NCBI GenBank assembly: GCA_900755895.1 | Contig: CAAEIG010000052.1 | Location: 1 to 64,000, forward strand | DNA from: Clostridia bacterium | Lineage (GTDB): Bacteria; Bacillota; Clostridia; Oscillospirales; Acutalibacteraceae | Length of the DNA: 64,000 bases | Direction: 5' to 3' | Shown here: piece by piece, positions 33,187 to 40,782 of the stretch | Numbering within the stretch: position 1 is the stretch's first letter | Layout of the letters: the number at the start of each line of letters is the position of its first letter | Notes under the pieces: generated by a model | What the model saw: the letters and a program-made list of their open reading frames with translations, nothing else | The model's database searches: none | What the model was told of the DNA's origin: nothing | Made by a program: the position numbers and the translations under genes

Positions 33187-35961
33187 ATGATTTTCCAGCC
33201 CAATTCCCATGACCTGACCCTTTCTCCCTGGGGACCTTATTCCCAGAAATACGCCGGAATCTCCCATGTGGCGGACCCTGATCAGGGAGTCCGCTTTGAC
33301 CTAAGTGTCTTTCCTGGACTGTACCGCCGCAAAGTGGAAGTGCCCAATGTAATGGTGGAAGGCAACTACCACATTTGGGAGGCCTGCCCGGACTTGAGCT
33401 ATTTTTCCACACGCCACGAGATCGAGGAAAAAGATCGGGTTTACTGCGACATCTCTTACGGAAAACTGGAAGAGGACGCCTACCTCATCCGAGCCAATTG
33501 TGTCAACCACAGCGATGATGTTCAAAACCTGGTGCTCCACTACATGGCGTCCATCCAGTTTCCCACCGTAAAAAACGATTGGGTTTCTCAGGAAGTGCCT
33601 CCGGTACAGTGGACCTTTCCAGAAAATTGCCTATACTGCCGGGCTGTGGATTACCTCCGTTTCTCCCGAGAAACCACCCTCCCCACCGATTCTTTAGTGC
33701 CCGACGGAAAACGCCCCAACGAAGTGCGGGGCCGTGGCTTTTCCGGCGGGTCGGCCGTGCTGCTCCAAGCGGGCAATGGCGAGAAAATGGACTTCCTTCT
33801 GGATGTTCCCCACAGCTTTTCCCAACCTGTTCTGGCGGTGCGGTATCAAAGCTCCTCGCCCTGTGTTTTAGCCGCCGAAGGGGATGGATTTCTGGCAGAG
33901 GGAATCCTTCCCTCTATAGAACAGACAGGCATTGCCTTCCTACCGGTGTCACAGTATCGAAGCGGAGAAAAATTGTCCTTTTCTTTGTGGGCAAAGGAAG
34001 GCACTCTGGTGGTGGATAGCCTGATCCTCTGTGAAAAGCAGGACGCACCTTCTCTCAACTGCCACTTGCCCCAGGAGCCTCACGTTCCCCAAGTGTGGGA
34101 GCTGGGCTCGGACAGTCCCTTGGACCAGAACACCACCATGTTGCCCCTGTTCAAGGACGCGGCAAAAGACCCGGATACCACCCACAATACTCTCATCTTG
34201 AAATACCCAACTGCTCAGGGATACTATGGGGTGTACTGGGACTTCCCGGACTACTGCCTGCGATATTGGCTCACTGACGAGCTGGATTACTCCCTGCGCT
34301 ACTTAGCCCACGACCACGTCCGAAAAGTGCTGTCGGGCAACGGCCTGGGACATTTCTCCAACGTATTCCTCCGTCCCATCCCTGTAAAGCCCCAGGAAAG
34401 TCTGTCGGTGTACGGTGTGGTGTGCCGGGGTAGCTCCCGGGAAGAGGTGGAGCAAAAGCTATCCCAACTGATCGTCAAACGAGCTAACTTTCCCCAGATG
34501 TGGGAAGACCAACGGGCTGCCGCTCTGGAAGCTGGGGGCAACCCCCAAGGAGAGCCCTACCGTTTTTCCCAAAACAGGATGATTGCCACTACTCTGACCA
34601 ACGTGGTATACCCCATCTATACGAAGCGAAGCTACATTCGCCACAACACCCCGGGCAGGTGGTGGGACTGCCTGTACACTTGGGATTCTGGTTTTGTTGG
34701 ATTGGGGCTGGCCACCTGTGACATCCAGAGAGCAGTGGACTGCTTCAATGCCTATGTCACAGAGCCTGGTGACCAAGAAACCGCCTTTATTCATCATGGC
34801 TCCCCAGTACCGGTACAATTCTATTTATTCCAGGAACTATATGACCGCACCCAGTCCCGAGAGCTTCTGGCCTATTTCTATCCACGGTTGCTGCAATATT
34901 ACCGGTTCATGGTGGGAAAGCTGGGCAGCTCCACCACGGACCTTTGGGAGTCCGGGCTGTTGCGGACCTGGGATTATTTCTACAACTCCGGCGGCTGGGA
35001 CGATTACCCGCCCCAGGTGGCGGTTCACGCCCAGAAGCTGGAAAGCTCCACCGCCGGCACGGTGACCACCTCCCACATGATCCGCTGCGCCAAGATCCTC
35101 CAGTTTGTTGCCCAGACTTTAGGGGGACTGGAAGAGGACACCCATGAATTCCAGCGGGACATCCAGAAGCTGACACAAGCACTCCAGGATAACTGCTGGG
35201 ATGAGGAATCCGGCTACTTTGGATATCTCACTCACAATACAGAGGGCAAGCCTCAAGGAATCTTCCGCCATAAGAGCGGTCAAAACTTCAACATGGGTCT
35301 GGACGGTGCCTCTCCCCTGCTGGCGGGTATTGTGACCTCTACACAGTTGGAGCGCCTGATCGGTCACCTGTCCTCTGAGAAGGAGCTTTGGACTTCCATC
35401 GGGCTTTCCACCGTGGATCAGTCCGCCGCCTACTACAAAAAGGACGGTTACTGGAACGGCGCTGTGTGGATGCCCCATCAGTGGTTCTTCTACAAGGCAC
35501 TATTGGACTACGGCAGAGGGGACTTGGCATTTCGCATTGCCAAAACCGCTCTGGACCTGTGGAAAAACGAAACAGACCAGTCCTACAATTGCTTTGAGCA
35601 TTTCATCATCGTATCCGGTCGGGGCGCGGGATGGCATCACTTTTCCGGTCTTTCCACCCCCGTGCTGTTGTGGTATCAATCCTACTTCCTGCCAGGAACC
35701 ATCACCACAGGGTTCTCCGGGTGGGTGGTCTCCCAGACCTGGAACAACCATCACCAAGGCCTGGAATGCGATCTTATCTTCACCGATGGAAAAGACCCCA
35801 AAACCGTGGTTCTAGTCATGGCGGAGGGACATTCCTATCGGGTGACCGCCAACGGCACACCATTGCTTGCTCTGGTCCGGGAGGGTGGAGCGCTGGAAGT
35901 GACCTTACAAGAACTTCCTATCTCTGGAGAGGTCCATCTGACCGTCACGCTGGAAGAGTAA
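33187..35961 (+). CDS. (alpha/alpha)6-barrel glycosidase, GH63/mannosylglycerate-hydrolase-like
   Basis: A 924-residue protein. The N-terminal half (about 1-420) is a beta-rich domain with no clear family mark; the middle (about 450-830) is an alpha/alpha toroid like that of GH63 enzymes: NTPGRWWDCLYTWDSGFVGL, GLSTVDQSAAYYKKDGYWNG and AVWMPHQWFFYKALLDYGRG, then FEHFIIVSGRGAGWHHFSGL. The last 100 residues form another beta domain. No signal peptide is seen. It probably cleaves an alpha- or sugar-acid-linked oligosaccharide; the exact activity is unknown. ATG 33187 has GGAGGGAAC upstream. It is probably co-transcribed with the GH3 gene. Confidence 0.8.
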   Translation: MIFQPNSHDLTLSPWGPYSQKYAGISHVADPDQGVRFDLSVFPGLYRRKVEVPNVMVEGNYHIWEACPDLSYFSTRHEIEEKDRVYCDISYGKLEEDAYLIRANCVNHSDDVQNLVLHYMASIQFPTVKNDWVSQEVPPVQWTFPENCLYCRAVDYLRFSRETTLPTDSLVPDGKRPNEVRGRGFSGGSAVLLQAGNGEKMDFLLDVPHSFSQPVLAVRYQSSSPCVLAAEGDGFLAEGILPSIEQTGIAFLPVSQYRSGEKLSFSLWAKEGTLVVDSLILCEKQDAPSLNCHLPQEPHVPQVWELGSDSPLDQNTTMLPLFKDAAKDPDTTHNTLILKYPTAQGYYGVYWDFPDYCLRYWLTDELDYSLRYLAHDHVRKVLSGNGLGHFSNVFLRPIPVKPQESLSVYGVVCRGSSREEVEQKLSQLIVKRANFPQMWEDQRAAALEAGGNPQGEPYRFSQNRMIATTLTNVVYPIYTKRSYIRHNTPGRWWDCLYTWDSGFVGLGLATCDIQRAVDCFNAYVTEPGDQETAFIHHGSPVPVQFYLFQELYDRTQSRELLAYFYPRLLQYYRFMVGKLGSSTTDLWESGLLRTWDYFYNSGGWDDYPPQVAVHAQKLESSTAGTVTTSHMIRCAKILQFVAQTLGGLEEDTHEFQRDIQKLTQALQDNCWDEESGYFGYLTHNTEGKPQGIFRHKSGQNFNMGLDGASPLLAGIVTSTQLERLIGHLSSEKELWTSIGLSTVDQSAAYYKKDGYWNGAVWMPHQWFFYKALLDYGRGDLAFRIAKTALDLWKNETDQSYNCFEHFIIVSGRGAGWHHFSGLSTPVLLWYQSYFLPGTITTGFSGWVVSQTWNNHHQGLECDLIFTDGKDPKTVVLVMAEGHSYRVTANGTPLLALVREGGALEVTLQELPISGEVHLTVTLEE

Positions 35962-35976
35962 AAGAAATAGCGAGCA

Positions 35977-36013
35977 AAAACAGCTTCCCAAAACGGGAAG
36001 CTGTTTTGTTTTC
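35977..36013. terminator. Bidirectional terminator between the GH63-like and beta-glucuronidase genes
   Basis: Perfect arms AAAACAGCTTCCC and GGGAAGCTGTTTT with loop AAAAC, followed by TGTTTT on the plus strand and preceded by an A-rich run serving the other strand. Confidence 0.92.
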
Positions 36014-36018
36014 AGCGG

Positions 36019-37827
36019 TTATCCCTCTTTTTTATAGTCAAAGTCGGGAATCTTGTGCCAGCGCTCCCGGAAGTAGTGGGCCACTAGCTTGGGCTTCCGG
36101 TCCCGGGTAAACAGGCCTTTCTTGTTGCCTTGAACACGAAGCATACTCTGGCTGGTGGCGAAGTCTGCAAAGTTCCATGCCTGCTCTCCCACCACAAACT
36201 CATACTCGTCAAATACGGAGTTGTTCATCTTGTAGTACTCCAACTGGTACTCCTCGGTATACATCACCGGCGTGGTGTCGTGGAAGCCCATCACCGTGTC
36301 GGCGCCGTACTCTGTGAAGATCACCGGCTTGCCTATTGCTCTCCACTGGTCCAGCTCCTCCCGGAGCGCCTGCTGGGAGACTTCCAGATCCGGCCCGCCG
36401 TAATACCACCCGTAATACCGGTTCAGGCAGATCACATCGCTGAGCTTGGAGGAACAATCCGTATCCGGCGTTGTATTGATGGCGACGCTCACCAGAGTAC
36501 AGGGACGCTTCTGGGGATCCAGCTCCCTGGCCAGCTCATACAAGGGAGCGAAGTACTCATAGGCTCCGGGGGCGCCGGAATCCGGCTCGTTAGCGATGCT
36601 CCACATCACTACGCAAGCGTGGTTCTTGTCCCGAGCGATCAAGTCCCGGATCACATCCTTATGGTGTTCCTGGGTCTGAACGCCGTGCTCCTTGTCAAAG
36701 GTCTCCACCTTCTGGCCGTTGAAGTTGGCCCCGCCTCCAAACTGGAAGTTGAGTCCCACAGCAGTGGTCTCGTCAATGACCACAAACCCCTCCTGATCGC
36801 ACAGGCGCATCATCTCCTCGCTATAGGGGTAATGGCTGGTGCGGAAGCTGTTGGCCCCTTGCCACTTCATCAGGGACATATCTTTGGTATTCATGGGCAG
36901 GTTCATTCCCCGGCCATTGGGGAAGGTATCCTCGTGGCGGCCGTAACCTTTGAAGTAGAAAGGCCTGCCGTTGATGAGGAACTTGGTTCCCTCCACCTTC
37001 ACTGTCCGCACGCCATAGGGCAGGGTATACACGTCCTGACCAAAGGTGACTCGGATGTCATACAGGTATGCGTTCAAAGGCTGCCACAGGTGGACATTTT
37101 CGATCTCCAAGACACCTTGGGTTCCCTGGGACTGGGCCACCCTATTGCCTTCCCGGTCAAAGACCTCCACTAGACAACTGCCCTCTCCCACCGTTTCTAC
37201 GGTATAGGTGAGCTTGGCGTCCTGACCGCAGACTTCCGGTGTCACCCAAATGTCCGCGATGTAATCCTTGGGAGTGGTATACAGCTTTACTGGACGGGTG
37301 ATGCCACAGTAGTTAAAGAAATCAAAGTTGGGTCGGTTCTGAGGCTTTTTGGAGACAGGACCTCTCCCACCTCCCAGCATGTCCGACCGGCCTCCCACGG
37401 GAAGGGTGGTATAATCGATCACATTGTCCACAGCGATGGTGAGCAGGTTGTCCTCACCATCCCGCAAGTTCTGAGTGACCTCAACCTCAAAAGGCAGAAA
37501 TCCGCCCCGATGCTCGCAAATCAACTCACCGTTAAGGTAGATCTTGGCGTGGTGGGTCACCGCGGCACACCGCAGCACCACCCGCTGTTCTTTCACAAAG
37601 GCCGGTACCGAGATCTTCCGCTGATAGAATACCCAGCCGTAATGATCCCGAAAATCCACACCTTCCTTCAAGTCGTTGTAGGAGGCAGGCACCGGCATGG
37701 TCAGAGGATCCTTCAAGGGGACGGCATACCACTGGTCCTCAAAGCCGTGTCCATCGTCCAGCTTAAAGTCCCACACACCTCCCAAATCGCTCAGCAACCG
37801 GGAGGGAGTCAAAATCGGATATAACAT
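36019..37827 (-). CDS. uidA: Beta-glucuronidase (GH2)
   Basis: A 602-residue GH2 enzyme: sugar-binding domain, Ig-like domain, then TIM barrel. The acid/base Glu414 (MWSIANEPD) and nucleophile Glu506 (IFTEYGADT) align with Escherichia coli Glu413 and Glu504. Asn568 and Lys570 (GNKKGLFTRDRKPK) form the N-x-K motif that recognises the glucuronate carboxylate, which separates true glucuronidases from galactosidases. The segment AVGLNFQFGG to LIARD is about as long as the E. coli loop 1. No signal peptide: cytoplasmic. ATG 37827 has GGAAGA upstream. It should release glucuronic acid from plant or host/drug glucuronides. Confidence 0.95.
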   Translation of the reverse strand: MLYPILTPSRLLSDLGGVWDFKLDDGHGFEDQWYAVPLKDPLTMPVPASYNDLKEGVDFRDHYGWVFYQRKISVPAFVKEQRVVLRCAAVTHHAKIYLNGELICEHRGGFLPFEVEVTQNLRDGEDNLLTIAVDNVIDYTTLPVGGRSDMLGGGRGPVSKKPQNRPNFDFFNYCGITRPVKLYTTPKDYIADIWVTPEVCGQDAKLTYTVETVGEGSCLVEVFDREGNRVAQSQGTQGVLEIENVHLWQPLNAYLYDIRVTFGQDVYTLPYGVRTVKVEGTKFLINGRPFYFKGYGRHEDTFPNGRGMNLPMNTKDMSLMKWQGANSFRTSHYPYSEEMMRLCDQEGFVVIDETTAVGLNFQFGGGANFNGQKVETFDKEHGVQTQEHHKDVIRDLIARDKNHACVVMWSIANEPDSGAPGAYEYFAPLYELARELDPQKRPCTLVSVAINTTPDTDCSSKLSDVICLNRYYGWYYGGPDLEVSQQALREELDQWRAIGKPVIFTEYGADTVMGFHDTTPVMYTEEYQLEYYKMNNSVFDEYEFVVGEQAWNFADFATSQSMLRVQGNKKGLFTRDRKPKLVAHYFRERWHKIPDFDYKKEG

Positions 37828-37873
37828 AAGGCATCTTCCTTTCCCATGGCGATTCCGCCAGAAATATTGAAAA

Positions 37874-37941
37874 GAAGGGACCCCGCAAGGTCCCCTTCTC
37901 CTCTTTAACTTATATTTTATATTATTTGATTACAAAAACAA
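37874..37941 (-). promoter_or_regulatory. Promoter and terminator-like hairpin upstream of beta-glucuronidase
   Basis: On the minus strand, TTGTTT (37936-37941), a 16-bp AT-rich spacer and TAAAAT (37914-37919) form a promoter. About ten bases after the expected start comes a stem (37874-37898, arms GAAGGGGACC and GGTCCCTTC with one bulge) followed by TTTTCAAT, resembling an intrinsic terminator in the leader, 47 bases before the start codon. Confidence 0.55.
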
Positions 37942-37990
37942 GTATTTTTTTGTTTAAATAGTCTGATTTTCTTGTCTCTTTTTCAAAATT

Positions 37991-38042
37991 GCTATTCCCA
38001 GTCCCACCTAGTGCACCCACTATCGGGAAGTTTAGGAATAGC
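37991..38042 (-). terminator. Probable terminator of the Rrf2 regulator gene
   Basis: Arms GCTATTCC and GGAATAGC enclose a GC-richer inner region (with CCC/GGG pairs), followed on the minus strand by AATTTTG, 26 bases after the regulator stop codon. Confidence 0.5.
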
Positions 38043-38068
38043 TAGAAGGCTTCTTTTATAGATCGACA

Positions 38069-38464
38069 TTAGAGCAAGTCCGTCAGCCGCTTGCTGTAAA
38101 AAAAGTCCCGGACCATTTTGTCATATTCTTTCCACAGGGGCAGAGTTTGACAGGTTGATGCTCGCTTGCATGGTGACGCGCCTTTCGTCAGGCAACTGAC
38201 AGTGGCCAGCGAGCCCTCCATCCATTCGAGAATTTCACCCACTGTGTACTCCTCCGGCTCACGGCAGAGCACATATCCCCCGCCATGGCCCCCTTGACCG
38301 AGCACCATATTCCCCCGAACCAGCTCTTTTACAATAATCTCCAGGTATTTCTTGGAAATTTCCTGCCTTGCGGCAATGTCCTTCAGAGGGATATTACCCT
38401 CCCCCCGATGCTCTGCCAAATCAATCATCACGCGCAGCGCGTAGCGTCCCTTTGTAGATACCAT
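38069..38464 (-). CDS. Rrf2-family transcriptional regulator (IscR/CymR-like)
   Basis: A 131-residue winged-helix repressor: MVSTKGRYALRVMIDLAEH, then the DNA-recognition helix DIAARQEISKKYLEIIVKEL and the wing GQGGHGGGYVL. Cys91, Cys99 and Cys105 lie where IscR holds its [2Fe-2S] cluster (Cys92, 98, 104), so a redox or iron-sulfur sensor is possible. ATG 38464 is chosen with GAGG eight bases upstream. It is divergent from O-acetylhomoserine sulfhydrylase and probably controls it and itself: a shared motif covers both promoters. This fits a CymR-like sulfur-metabolism regulator. Confidence 0.9.
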   Translation of the reverse strand: MVSTKGRYALRVMIDLAEHRGEGNIPLKDIAARQEISKKYLEIIVKELVRGNMVLGQGGHGGGYVLCREPEEYTVGEILEWMEGSLATVSCLTKGASPCKRASTCQTLPLWKEYDKMVRDFFYSKRLTDLL

Positions 38465-38477
38465 CTCATTCACCTCG

Positions 38478-38515
38478 TTTGACCTATTCTACCACAGGGT
38501 GAATTGGTAAATCAA
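38478..38515 (-). promoter_or_regulatory. Promoter of the Rrf2 gene with operator half-site
   Basis: TTGATT (38510-38515), 18-bp spacer, TAGAAT (38486-38491) on the minus strand. The -10 box overlaps TTTGACCTATTCTA (38478-38491), which shares TTGACCTA with the operator at 38543-38563, suggesting autoregulation. Confidence 0.65.
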
Positions 38516-38542
38516 TCTGCGATTCCAAAAACCCTTTAAACC

Positions 38543-38573
38543 TATTGACATAGTAGGTCAATATTGATACAAT
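38543..38573 (+). promoter_or_regulatory. Promoter and palindromic operator of O-acetylhomoserine sulfhydrylase
   Basis: TTGACA (38545-38550), 17-bp spacer, TACAAT (38568-38573). A perfect inverted repeat, TATTGAC-N7-GTCAATA (38543-38563), covers the -35 box and most of the spacer, an ideal place for a repressor. The Rrf2 protein encoded next door is the natural candidate. Confidence 0.85.
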
Positions 38574-38605
38574 GCTCCTATGAAAAAACGGAGGAGAATG
38601 CAACT

Positions 38606-39886
38606 ATGAGCAAATACAGATTTGAAACTCTCCAACTTCATGTAGGACAGGAGCAAGCCGACCCAGCAACTGACGCCAGGGCGGTTCCCATCTACCAAAC
38701 CACTTCTTATGTGTTCCACGATTCCGCCCATGCAGCTGCCCGGTTCAACTTGACCGATACCGGCAACATCTATGGCCGTCTGACCAACTCCACCCAGGAG
38801 GTTCTGGAAAAGAGAATCGCCGCTCTGGAAGGTGGTGTGGAAGCCTTGGCGGTGGCCTCTGGAGCCGCTGCCATCACCTACACTCTGGAAGCTCTGGCCC
38901 AGCAGGGCGATCATATTGTGGCGCAAAAAACCATCTATGGGGGCACCTACAATCTTTTGGCCCACACTCTGCCCCAGTACGGTGTGACTGCCAGCTTTGT
39001 AGACGCCCACAATTTGGAAGAAGTAGAATCCGCCATCCAGCCCAACACCAAGGCAATTTATCTGGAAACACTGGGCAACCCCAACAGCGACGTTCCAGAT
39101 ATCGCCGCCATTGCAGCTATCGCCCATAAGCACGGCCTTCCCCTGGTGATCGACAACACCTTTGGCACGCCCTACTTCATCCGCCCCATTGAATACGGTG
39201 CAGACATTGTGGTTCACTCCGCTACCAAATTCATAGGCGGGCATGGAACTTCCTTGGGCGGCATCATCGTGGATTCCGGAAAGTTTGACTGGAAGTCAAG
39301 CGGTAAGTTTGACCCCATCGCCCAACCCAATCCCAGCTATCACGGCGTCTCCTTTGTGGATGCCGCAGGACCTGCCGCTTTCGTCACATACATTCGAGCT
39401 GTTTTGCTCCGAGATACCGGTGCCGCCATCTCCCCCTTTAATGCGTTCATGCTGTTACAAGGTGTGGAAACTCTGTCCCTGCGGCTGGAACGCCACGCTA
39501 AAAACACCCAAAAAGTGGTGGAGTTTCTGGCTTCTCATCCTCAGGTGGCCAAAGTCAACCATCCCAGCCTAACGGACCATCCTGACCATGAATTGTATCA
39601 AAAGTATTTCCCCAAGGGTGGCGGCTCCATCTTCACCTTTGAAATTAAAGGTGGTCAGGAAGCTGCCTGGAAGTTTATTGACCATCTGAAAATCTTCTCT
39701 CTGCTCGCCAATGTGGCGGATGTTAAGTCCCTAGTCATTCACCCCGCCACCACCACCCACAGTCAGCTGAATAGGGCAGAACTGGCGGACCAGGGCATCA
39801 CTCCCGGGACCATTCGACTGTCCATCGGGACGGAGCATATTGAGGACATCCTGGAGGATTTGGAGAACGGATTTGCGTCCGTATAA
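38606..39886 (+). CDS. O-acetylhomoserine aminocarboxypropyltransferase (sulfhydrylase)
   Basis: A PLP enzyme of the Cys/Met metabolism family, 426 residues, that joins sulfide (or methanethiol) to O-acetylhomoserine to give homocysteine (or methionine). Motifs: RFETLQLHVGQEQADPATDA, PIYQTTSYVFHDSAHAA, YGRLTNSTQEVLEKRIAALE, DNTFGTPYFIRPIEYGADIV with the PLP lysine in HSATKFIGGHGTSLGG. The starting region and inserted segment after the lysine favour the sulfhydrylase over cystathionine gamma-synthase. ATG 38606 follows GGAGGAGAA. It is controlled from an operator-covered promoter. Confidence 0.94.
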   Translation: MSKYRFETLQLHVGQEQADPATDARAVPIYQTTSYVFHDSAHAAARFNLTDTGNIYGRLTNSTQEVLEKRIAALEGGVEALAVASGAAAITYTLEALAQQGDHIVAQKTIYGGTYNLLAHTLPQYGVTASFVDAHNLEEVESAIQPNTKAIYLETLGNPNSDVPDIAAIAAIAHKHGLPLVIDNTFGTPYFIRPIEYGADIVVHSATKFIGGHGTSLGGIIVDSGKFDWKSSGKFDPIAQPNPSYHGVSFVDAAGPAAFVTYIRAVLLRDTGAAISPFNAFMLLQGVETLSLRLERHAKNTQKVVEFLASHPQVAKVNHPSLTDHPDHELYQKYFPKGGGSIFTFEIKGGQEAAWKFIDHLKIFSLLANVADVKSLVIHPATTTHSQLNRAELADQGITPGTIRLSIGTEHIEDILEDLENGFASV

Positions 39887-39916
39887 TACGAAGACAGCAT
39901 AATAAGCACCCACATC

Positions 39917-39975
39917 AATCAAAAACAGCCAGCAGTCTGCGCAGTTACTCTGCGGGCTGCTGGCTGTTTTTGATG
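39917..39975 (+). terminator. Strong terminator after O-acetylhomoserine sulfhydrylase
   Basis: Perfect 18-bp arms (ATCAAAAACAGCCAGCAG and its complement), an inner CGCAG/CTGCG stem, and a T5 run. It may also act for transcripts from the other side. Confidence 0.92.
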
Positions 39976-40030
39976 TATATTCTTTTCAACAAACAAATAC
40001 CAGGAATCGGAAGGTTCGCAAAAACAAGAA

Positions 40031-40057
40031 ACCGATTTACGTTTTCCGTAAATCGGC
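40031..40057 (-). terminator. Terminator of tRNA-Ala
   Basis: Arms GCCGATTTACG and CGTAAATCGGT around GAAAA, followed on the minus strand by TTCTTGTTTTT, seven bases after the tRNA CCA end. Confidence 0.9.
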
Positions 40058-40063
40058 TTTTGT

Positions 40064-40139
<76 letters not shown>

Positions 40140-40189
40140 ATATTCATTTGTTCGCCCTGCGTTTTTGTCTCTCGCCTTGGCGCTTGATT

Positions 40190-40218
40190 ATAATACCATA
40201 GGACTTTGAAAAATGCAA
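40190..40218 (-). promoter_or_regulatory. Promoter of tRNA-Ala
   Basis: TTGCAT (40213-40218), 17-bp spacer, TATTAT (40190-40195) on the minus strand, about 50 bases before the mature tRNA end. Confidence 0.75.
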
Positions 40219-40386
40219 CCCCTTTTTTCAAATTTTTTCGATTTTTTTCAAAGAGATGTTTTCCGCACACATTTCTCCTCCTCTGGATAGTATGGAACAG
40301 GCCCGCCCGGAAATTTCTCCAGGTGATTAAACAGGCTCAAGTAAGGCAAAACTAGAGACAAATAACTTCAACGGAGTGTGAAAACC

Positions 40387-40737
40387 GTGATCGTACACAG
40401 AGGAGACATCTACTACGCAGATCTAAGCCCCGTCGTGGGCTCAGAACAGGGCGGCGTCCGACCGGTACTCATCGTACAAAATGACGTGGGCAACAAATTC
40501 AGCCCCACAGTGATCGCCGCCGCTATTACTAGCCAGAAGGATAAGGCGAACCTGCCCACCCACATCGCTGTGGACGCCAAGGGCTCCGGACTGATCAAGG
40601 ACTCCATCGTTCTTTTGGAACAAGTTCGAACCCTGGACAAGCATCGCTTGCGTGAAAAAATGGGCCGCCTCGATCCCGACTCCATGGATCGGGTGGATCA
40701 AGCACTTTCCATTAGTTTTGGCCTGCGCCCTACATAA
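40387..40737 (+). CDS. MazF/PemK-type endoribonuclease toxin (NdoA/EndoA-like), no antitoxin alongside
   Basis: A 116-residue protein very like Bacillus EndoA: IVHRGDIYYADLSPVVGSEQ, GGVRPVLIVQNDVGNKFSPT, AAAITSQKDKANLPTH and DSIVLLEQVRTLDKHRLREK. MazF enzymes cut single-stranded RNA at short sites and are held in check by a MazE antitoxin. GTG 40387 matches the family start; GTG 40378 is possible. The upstream 250 bases hold only the tRNA promoter and no antitoxin-sized frame, and the downstream gene is cca on the other strand, so the antitoxin must be elsewhere or absent. Confidence 0.92.
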   Translation: MIVHRGDIYYADLSPVVGSEQGGVRPVLIVQNDVGNKFSPTVIAAAITSQKDKANLPTHIAVDAKGSGLIKDSIVLLEQVRTLDKHRLREKMGRLDPDSMDRVDQALSISFGLRPT

Positions 40738-40749
40738 AGGGCGCAAAAT

Positions 40750-40776
40750 GCGCCGCTGGGTATCCCCCAGCGGCGC
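40750..40776. terminator. Hairpin between mazF-like gene and cca
   Basis: Arms GCGCCGCTGGG and CCCAGCGGCGC with a short loop in the gap between convergent genes. Flanking T-runs are poor (GCTGTTTATT on the plus side, TTTTGC on the minus side). Confidence 0.7.
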
Positions 40777-40782
40777 TGCTGT

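Noticed and set aside
40250..40340. A short frame before the MazF-like gene as an antitoxin
   Set aside because: The only frame is about 25 codons, has no DNA-binding motif or ribosome site, and ends well before the toxin gene.
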